From Myxococcales bacterium (GTDB lineage: Bacteria > Myxococcota_A > UBA9042): a stretch of DNA of 34,607 nucleotides. The notes below the pieces were generated by a model. It worked only from the letters and a program-made list of their open reading frames with translations. It was not told the DNA's origin and ran no database searches. The stretch is taken from positions 1 to 34,607 of the forward strand of contig PBTG01000048.1 of assembly GCA_002726535.1 (NCBI GenBank), written 5' to 3'. The translations under genes and the position numbers were made by a program. This document shows positions 28,380 to 34,607 of this stretch, one piece after another; within the stretch, counting starts at the first letter, position 1, and each line of letters begins with the position of its first letter.

Positions 28380-29395
28380 GCACGCTCCCCGCCCCAGCTG
28401 CGGTCAAAGCCAGCAAGCAACTATCTGGTCAGACCGTCGCCATCACCGGCGGCGCTGGATTTATTGGGTCAACGCTAGCTAGGCGTCTGTCTGATGATCC
28501 AACCATTGAAGTTGTTCTCTTTGACAACTTGCACCGCGACGCCGTAACGGCATCTGACTTGTTGTCCAGAGACAACGTGCGATTGGTACGGGGAGATGTG
28601 CGAGACAAAGGTGCGCTGATGGGCGCTCTCGCCGGCGCGCAGCACATCATTCACATGGCGTCGATCGCTGGAGTCGACACCGTGATGAACAATCCTGTGT
28701 TGACGATGCAAGTGAGCATGCTCGGTACCATGAACGTCTTGGAGATCGCTCAGAGCTTGATGAGCGCAGGGCACGATATCAAGCGTGTGGTGGACTTTTC
28801 GACCAGCGAGGTTTTTGGCCGCTACGCCTTCCGAGTAACCGAAGGTGACGCCACAGCCTTGGGTGCCGTCGGTGAGGCTCGATGGACCTATGCGGTCTCA
28901 AAGCTGGCGACGGAACACCTGTGTCATAACTATTTTAAGCAATACGATATGCCAACGGTGAGCATCCGGCCTTTTAACATCTACGGTCCCCGGCAGGTCG
29001 GCACTGGCGCGATTCACCACTTCATCCGCAAAGCGCTGGCTGACGAAGCGCTAACGGTTCACAACGACGGGTCTCAAATCCGTTCCTGGTGCTACATCGA
29101 TGACATCGTCGATGGAATTTTGTTGGTGTTGACACGCCCCGAAGCGATCGGCCAGAGCTTTAACATCGGCACTCCGCGATCGACGGTTACAATCCACCAG
29201 CTGGCCAATGATATCATTAGATTATCAGGATCTTCATCTGAGGTGTCTCACGTTCGCTGGGACCACCCTGACGTGGAGTTGCGCGTGCCAGACATCTCAA
29301 AGGCACGTACGCTGCTCGATTTCAATCCCCGCGTTGACCTCCAAGAGGGGCTCAAGCGCACGATCGCTTGGTATCGACAGGAGATGAACCAGTGA
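28376..29395 (+). CDS. NAD-dependent epimerase/dehydratase (extended SDR, nucleotide-sugar type)
   Basis: VAITGGAGFIGSTLARRL, VDFSTSEVFGR, YAVSKLATEHL, RPFNIYGPRQ, FNIGTPRSTVTI. Confidence 0.92.
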   Translation: MSTLPAPAAVKASKQLSGQTVAITGGAGFIGSTLARRLSDDPTIEVVLFDNLHRDAVTASDLLSRDNVRLVRGDVRDKGALMGALAGAQHIIHMASIAGVDTVMNNPVLTMQVSMLGTMNVLEIAQSLMSAGHDIKRVVDFSTSEVFGRYAFRVTEGDATALGAVGEARWTYAVSKLATEHLCHNYFKQYDMPTVSIRPFNIYGPRQVGTGAIHHFIRKALADEALTVHNDGSQIRSWCYIDDIVDGILLVLTRPEAIGQSFNIGTPRSTVTIHQLANDIIRLSGSSSEVSHVRWDHPDVELRVPDISKARTLLDFNPRVDLQEGLKRTIAWYRQEMNQ

Positions 29396-30357
29396 GTAAA
29401 ATCCTCGAAGTCTCCCATCTCAGCAAGACCTTCCGAGTGGGCTTACTCGCCCGGCCAGTCGTAGCCGTACGTGACGTGAGTTTCTCAATGGAACCTGGTC
29501 AAGTGCTTGGCTATTTGGGTCCAAATGGTAGCGGCAAGACGACCTCTATCAAATGCATCTTAGGGCTGATTCAGCCAAGTCAGGGCGATATCCGCCTTTT
29601 CGGCCAGAGTTCTAATTCGGCTGAAGCTCGAACGCGAGTCGGCTATATGCCCGAGCACCCCTACTTTTACGACTATCTCAAACCCACGGAGGTGCTCGAT
29701 TACGTCGGACAACTCTTTGGTATCGATGCACAAGTTCGTCGCAAAAGAATCCCAGAATTACTGGAGCGTCTCGGACTCGGTCACGCAATGGATCGAACCT
29801 TGCGCGGTTTTTCCAAAGGAATGTTGCAGCGAGTCGGCATCGCGCAGAGCTTGCTCAATGATCCCGATTTATTGATCTACGACGAGCCCATGAGCGGACT
29901 CGATCCGGTGGGACGTAAAGAGCTCCGAGAACTCCTCGTCGAGTTGCGTGAAGAGGGGCGAAGTATCTTCATCACCAGTCACATCCTCAGTGACATCGAA
30001 AATATCTGCGACTCAGTGGTGATCCTCAATCAGGGCGTGGCCATCGCCGAGGGACCTCTGGACACACTCTTGCAGCGCGACAAACTCCAGAGTAGTGCAA
30101 CGATTCGCTTGCCAAGCGGAGAGCAGCGACAAGCCGCCGTCGACGCCCTGGTGGCCTTACCTGCTGTCACGGCTTCGACAGAGACTGAGGGCGCGATGAT
30201 GATTCGTTTGCCAACCGATGCGGTGCCGCAATTGTCCGCCAAAGCGGCAGAGTGTGGGGCCCACTTGGTAGACCTACAGCCTGTAAGAGACACCCTTGAG
30301 GAGCTCTTTATGCGAAAAGCTGTCACCACCGCGAGCGACTCTGGAGACGACTCATGA
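29392..30357 (+). CDS. ABC-2 type transporter ATP-binding protein
   Basis: Walker A LGPNGSGKTT, GYMPEHPYFYDYLKPTEVL, signature FSKGMLQRVGIAQSL, LLIYDEPMSGLDPVG; GTG 29392 overlaps the epimerase stop (GTGA). Confidence 0.93.
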   Translation: MSKILEVSHLSKTFRVGLLARPVVAVRDVSFSMEPGQVLGYLGPNGSGKTTSIKCILGLIQPSQGDIRLFGQSSNSAEARTRVGYMPEHPYFYDYLKPTEVLDYVGQLFGIDAQVRRKRIPELLERLGLGHAMDRTLRGFSKGMLQRVGIAQSLLNDPDLLIYDEPMSGLDPVGRKELRELLVELREEGRSIFITSHILSDIENICDSVVILNQGVAIAEGPLDTLLQRDKLQSSATIRLPSGEQRQAAVDALVALPAVTASTETEGAMMIRLPTDAVPQLSAKAAECGAHLVDLQPVRDTLEELFMRKAVTTASDSGDDS

Positions 30358-31193
30358 AGACGAAATGGCAAGGCATCGAGCTCAAAGTCCACGGGCCGCG
30401 CGCAAGCCTAGGTCGCGTCTCTGCGGTCATGAGCAATACCCTCAGAGAGACTGGCCGGACAAGAGCATTTTACGGTGTGCTCATCGTCGCGATGCTCTTA
30501 CTTTTTGGCTCTGTCATCTTGAGTGACCTCGCGTTGGTCAATCAGAAGGCTCGTTTGGTACAGGATTTCGGGCTCTTCACGATTCCTTTGGTGACCATCT
30601 TGACCGGGGTGTTGCTCGGCGTAGTCCTGCTACAAAAGGAAATCGAGAAGAAGACGCTCTACGCCATCTTGCCCAAACCCATCAGACGTGGAGAGTTTCT
30701 ACTGGGTAAGTATTTGGGCCTGTGTACATTGTTGCTGCTCGAGATGTTGGTACTCGCGCTATGTTGGTTTGCTGTACTCGCTTTGCGCGGCGGCGAGATC
30801 TCCGCGCCAATATTTAGCGCTCTGTTGCTCAGCTACGTCGAGGTGATGTTGATCACGGCGATTGCCACCTTTTTTTCCTCGCTATCTTCGCCCTTGTTGT
30901 CTGGGATCTTGACCCTTGGGATGTTCATCATCGGTCGTATCTCGTACATCATCGTCGACTTGATGAATGCCAGCAAAGGCGTATTCGCAGAGGTAGCGGC
31001 GATGCGCTGGTTAGGTAGAGGGATCATGGTGGTCGTACCTGACCTTTCGGCCTTTAACATTAGCGATGAACTCTTGCTCGGCTGGCCTGTAACTCCTGAG
31101 TATCTACTCCATAGCATCGGATATGGCCTGAGCTACTCGGCGATCTTTTTGGTCTTAGGCCTGCTTGTCTTTGAGCGCCGAGATCTCACGTAA
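30354..31193 (+). CDS. ABC-2 type transporter permease
   Basis: Multiple hydrophobic spans (FYGVLIVAMLLLFGSVIL, FTIPLVTILTGVLLGVVLL, LSYSAIFLVLGLLVF), KEIEKKTLYAILPKPIRRGEFLLGKYLG motif; ATGA overlap with ATPase. Confidence 0.88.
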   Translation: MKTKWQGIELKVHGPRASLGRVSAVMSNTLRETGRTRAFYGVLIVAMLLLFGSVILSDLALVNQKARLVQDFGLFTIPLVTILTGVLLGVVLLQKEIEKKTLYAILPKPIRRGEFLLGKYLGLCTLLLLEMLVLALCWFAVLALRGGEISAPIFSALLLSYVEVMLITAIATFFSSLSSPLLSGILTLGMFIIGRISYIIVDLMNASKGVFAEVAAMRWLGRGIMVVVPDLSAFNISDELLLGWPVTPEYLLHSIGYGLSYSAIFLVLGLLVFERRDLT

Positions 31194-31208
31194 AAAAGGG
31201 GACGCTTC

Positions 31209-31739
31209 ATGGGGTCCGTCAGAGCAATCTGCCTAGCAGTGCTGTTGACCTGCGCATTGGGGTGCTCAGGGCCTCAACAAGGTCTCGCGACGCAGAGCAT
31301 CACCATCACAGATCAGCGGCCTTCAGTGCGGATGAACTTCGGGACCTTGCGCTTGGGGATGACGATAAAGCAACTCCAGAGCACCATGGGCCAAGGTGGG
31401 TGGAGCACCAAATCAACCCTTTGTCACAACTGCGATGTCCTGGTGACGCCGCCGCCTTCAGACCCCGCCAAATGGTATCGCCTGATTTTTAAGGACGACA
31501 AAGCGAGCCAATTGATGTTGGAATTCCGCCGTGCTGATCCCGCCCGAGTGCAAATGCGCTTTGATTATCCATCCTCTGAAATTCAGCCCGACGGCGTGTG
31601 GGTGATGACCGACGCGACTCATCAAACGCTGGTCACGTTAGACACCGCTCGCTCGAGACTGATGGCCATCTGGCTCAAGGTGATGAACAATCCAACCCAT
31701 GTGGACGCCATTCTCAAGCGCTACTTCAAAGCGCGCTAA
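31209..31739 (+). CDS. Predicted lipoprotein, unknown function
   Basis: MGSVRAICLAVLLTCALGC lipobox; 15 bp after permease stop. Confidence 0.65.
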   Translation: MGSVRAICLAVLLTCALGCSGPQQGLATQSITITDQRPSVRMNFGTLRLGMTIKQLQSTMGQGGWSTKSTLCHNCDVLVTPPPSDPAKWYRLIFKDDKASQLMLEFRRADPARVQMRFDYPSSEIQPDGVWVMTDATHQTLVTLDTARSRLMAIWLKVMNNPTHVDAILKRYFKAR

Positions 31740-31801
31740 AGTCGGTATCCATCACAAAGCGTGCTAGTGTACGCTTGCACCTAGAGCCAAAAGAGAGCTA
31801 C

Positions 31802-32488
31802 GTGAGCGACAACCAGCAGACACCATCGAACCCAGAGCCACTGTCGCCATCGCGACCTGTCAAACGACCAATAATGGCGATTGCAGCTGCCTGTATGGTT
31901 GTATTGGCCGCAATGGGGCTTCGCGCAACTCAAGAGCAAATCGCTGCCTTTGAGGCTGCCCAAGTCCAGCAAGACGCCAAGCAACTCGATAGAGCCATCG
32001 TCTCATATCGTCGCGCAGTCCGTTGGTATACCCCATGGGGTCCCAAACACGGCAAAGCCGTCGATGCACTCAGACAGATCGCCGATAAACATCAAAAGCT
32101 GCGACCAGAGGTAGCGGTTCAAGCCCTAGACGGGCTGCGGTCAGGACTGCTCGCGAGCCGCTCGTTTTATCAACCTCGCGCGGCCGATTTGGCCTACGCC
32201 AACACCACCTTACCGACCTTACTCGCCCGCGTGGCCGATCGCGTCGGAGACAAGCGGCCGAATCTCCTCAAGCGCTTCACAGCCGATTACGCTCGCCCGG
32301 TAGGCGTATCGATTTGGGTGACCTTCGGGGTCACGTTGGGTTTTTTGCTTTGGATCGGCTCATTGGTGATGGCATGGGCCGTCGGTGTGGATGATGAGGG
32401 ACGCTTGGCAACACGAGGATGGCGCTGGATGGCCAGCTCAGTCGCGGGATTCGCTACGTGGGTTCTGACCTTGTGGTTGGTCCCCTGA
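31802..32488 (+). CDS. Predicted membrane protein with periplasmic helical (TPR-like) domain
   Basis: GTG 31802 (ORF track starts upstream at 31598); TM IMAIAAACMVVLAAMGL, then QVQQDAKQLDRAIVSYRRAVRWYTPWGPKHGKAVDALRQIA, then two C-terminal TMs. Confidence 0.65.
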   Translation: MSDNQQTPSNPEPLSPSRPVKRPIMAIAAACMVVLAAMGLRATQEQIAAFEAAQVQQDAKQLDRAIVSYRRAVRWYTPWGPKHGKAVDALRQIADKHQKLRPEVAVQALDGLRSGLLASRSFYQPRAADLAYANTTLPTLLARVADRVGDKRPNLLKRFTADYARPVGVSIWVTFGVTLGFLLWIGSLVMAWAVGVDDEGRLATRGWRWMASSVAGFATWVLTLWLVP

Positions 32489-32693
32489 CCCGCCAGAACA
32501 CTGAGTTCACAAGCGCCCACCGACTGAGTCACCAAAATCAGGTGGTTGCTATGCTCAGACAACAACTCGCCCTTGAGAACTCACGACCATGGATTGCTCG
32601 AGAATTTGATGGCTGACATCAATCCGGTGATGCTGTAGCTGATCGAAGTCAAATCCACCGCGTTGACCAAGCGCCGCGACACCGGGATAGCAT

Positions 32694-33860
32694 GTGCGTA
32701 GAGCCCACCTGATCGAAGATCTACAAACGCTGATCGGCTTTCCCACCGTGAGCACAAGCCCAGTGACCGCCATCGCTGCTTTTATGAGCGAGCGCTTCGA
32801 AGCTCTGGGATTTAACATTGAACATTTCGATGACCCACATCACCCGGGAAAGACCAACGTCATCTGTAGCGCCGGGCCGATAGATGCTACCGGTGGTTTG
32901 GTGCTATCGGGTCACATGGATGTTGTTCCAACAGAAGGACAACCCTGGACGGGCGACCCTTTCAAGCTTCGAACAACCGATACAGGCCGACTGATTGGGC
33001 GGGGCACGGCCGATATGAAAGGATTTTTAGCGGCCTGCCTGTCTGGGTTGGAGTCGCTGCAGGTCGACCGGCTTCGCGCCCCTTTAGTGCTAGTTTGGAC
33101 CCACGATGAAGAGGTGGGTTGTCATGGGTCAGCTCATTTGGCGAAGACCTTCGAGCACCTCAATCGCAGATTGCCAAGCGCCTGTTGGATCGGAGAGCCG
33201 ACGGGTTTTGAGGTGTTGCGAAAACATGCTGGTCACGTCGGTGTTGAGGTTCGCCTCCAAGGTCAAGCAGCGCATTCGGCCTATACTGAATTGGGGGCCA
33301 ATGCCGTGGTGGCCTCTGCTCGAGTCGTCGGCGCCCTCGATGACCTGTCCCGTCAATGGGCTTTGAGGCAAGGTCCTGAAGCAGAGATTGGCACCGATCG
33401 ACCACGCGGAATCCCCCTGAATGTCGCGAACATCCATGGTGGAAATGCGATCAATATCGTCCCAGATCGATGTGTCCTTCAATTGGGTTTTCGTCCCCTC
33501 CCTGGGATGGGACATAGCGCTCTTGTCGAAGAACTCCAAGCGACGCTCGATGATGTTCGCTTGCCCGATGGGACCCGCTTGGAGTCCGAGGTATTGAGGG
33601 TTACACCGAGCCTGTTGACCCGCGAAGGGACTCATTTACAAACGCTGCTACTTGAACACGCGGCGAGCCAACAACTCGGCACCGCGGGCTACGCAACTGA
33701 TGGAGGCAACCTCCAATCGATTGGCTGTGAGCCGCTTATATTTGGCCCTGGAAGCATCCAGGTCGCTCATCAAGCTGATGAGCATGTAACCGTTGAAGCG
33801 CTCGAACAAGCCGTCGATCAGGTGCGCTCCGTGGTCAACGCATGCTGTTCAATCGACTGA
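32694..33860 (+). CDS. argE: M20-family deacylase, acetylornithine deacetylase-like (ArgE/DapE)
   Basis: LSGHMDVVPTEGQPWTGDPFKL, GRGTADMKGFLAACL, THDEEVGCHGSAHL, IGEPTGFEVLRKHAGHVG. Exact substrate not certain. GTG start. Confidence 0.82.
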   Translation: MRRAHLIEDLQTLIGFPTVSTSPVTAIAAFMSERFEALGFNIEHFDDPHHPGKTNVICSAGPIDATGGLVLSGHMDVVPTEGQPWTGDPFKLRTTDTGRLIGRGTADMKGFLAACLSGLESLQVDRLRAPLVLVWTHDEEVGCHGSAHLAKTFEHLNRRLPSACWIGEPTGFEVLRKHAGHVGVEVRLQGQAAHSAYTELGANAVVASARVVGALDDLSRQWALRQGPEAEIGTDRPRGIPLNVANIHGGNAINIVPDRCVLQLGFRPLPGMGHSALVEELQATLDDVRLPDGTRLESEVLRVTPSLLTREGTHLQTLLLEHAASQQLGTAGYATDGGNLQSIGCEPLIFGPGSIQVAHQADEHVTVEALEQAVDQVRSVVNACCSID

Positions 33861-34607
33861 TTCGTCCTCAAGACCGTCAACCAACTCTCCGCTGTGCACT
33901 CGACGCTGTCCTTGCACCCAGACGTCTGTGACCCAATCCGGAGAGCTGTTGAAGATCGCCGCCTCCAAGGGAGGCACTCCGTGAGCGGCTCGGCGGCTCA
34001 AATCAATGGCACAAACGTCCGCCGGCTGACCCGGGCCCAGTCCCTGCCCCGAAGCCCCCAATGCGACACTTCCATCCAGCGTAGCGGCTCGCATCAGGCG
34101 AGCCGACAGGGCCGCACGCCCGAGCCGATGTCGCTCGGCGTTCGGGGCCATGACGTTGCGATGTCCAGCGAGGGCACGAGCATGCCACTCGAGCGCGCGG
34201 GCCTCAGCCAGCAGGTCAATCCGCGCGTGGCTGTCACTGCCGACACACAGCGAGATGTCTTCGCGCAGCTCAAGAGGTAACAAGCCGTCTCCGAGGTCCA
34301 TCTCCGTGGTAGGGCACGCGCAGATCCCTGCTCGACTTTGACGCAGCAGCTCGGCATCGGATGGATCTGGATGCGTCATATGCACCGCTGTAAAGCGATG
34401 ATCGACCAGACCGGCTTGGGCAAAAATTTGTAGAGGAGACATCCCCCAACGCTCTCGACAAGCGGCGACTTCAGCGGGCTGCTCAGCTACGTGCGCATGA
34501 ATTGGTCCGTCAAAATCGCGGAGTTCTTTGAGCCATGGTCGAGGCACAGCTCGTACCGAATGGGGCGCCACTCCAATACAAACCAAGGGGTCTGGGTGTC
34601 GCCACAA
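33849..34607 (-). CDS. hutF: Formimidoylglutamate deiminase HutF, 5' truncated by window edge
   Basis: CIGVAPHSVRAVPRPWLKEL, PIHAHVAEQPAEVAACRERWGMSPLQIF, FTAVHMTHPDPSDAELL, CPTTEMDLGDGLLPLEL, LCVGSDSHARIDLLAEARALEW fit the HutF amidohydrolase. Confidence 0.85.
   Translation of the reverse strand: MWRHPDPLVCIGVAPHSVRAVPRPWLKELRDFDGPIHAHVAEQPAEVAACRERWGMSPLQIFAQAGLVDHRFTAVHMTHPDPSDAELLRQSRAGICACPTTEMDLGDGLLPLELREDISLCVGSDSHARIDLLAEARALEWHARALAGHRNVMAPNAERHRLGRAALSARLMRAATLDGSVALGASGQGLGPGQPADVCAIDLSRRAAHGVPPLEAAIFNSSPDWVTDVWVQGQRRVHSGELVDGLEDESVD

Noticed and set aside
31757-31776. AAGCGT...ACGCTT inverted repeat
   Set aside because: Only 6-bp arms; expected by chance in a window of this size.

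Overview
This 34.6 kb window looks like ordinary chromosomal sequence from a deltaproteobacterial-type lineage (Myxococcota/Bradymonadota-like; lineage is inferred from the AgmX/PglI-type locus and gene content). It holds about 30 CDSs and is densely coding. I see no mobile elements, CRISPR arrays, rRNA or recognisable tRNA genes. Confident calls include selA, ttcA, a Dus family tRNA-dihydrouridine synthase, a RidA family protein, a FecA-like TonB-dependent receptor with a Fur-box-like operator, a di-haem DUF1111-type cytochrome, a phosphohexomutase, an MdlA-like ABC exporter half, an ArgE/DapE deacylase and a partial hutF. There is also a FG-GAP/ASPIC-UnbV protein truncated by the window start. 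The most system-like region is about 24.4-32.5 kb on the + strand: a short exported protein, an AgmX/PglI C-terminal (TonB-like) protein and a TPR lipoprotein, then a translationally coupled set (TPR-like membrane protein, NAD-sugar epimerase, ABC-2 ATPase, permease) and two more envelope proteins. Other points for follow-up: a lipoprotein form of DUF2237; a C45 acyltransferase-like lipoprotein with an insert at the autoprocessing site and no obvious Cys nucleophile; a DUF6817/HD-like histidine-rich protein; a perfect 14-bp-arm hairpin just after selA; a palindrome inside a promoter-like spacer; and six convergent gene junctions that overlap or are separated by at most about 36 bp. All calls come from reading the sequence; no database search was run.
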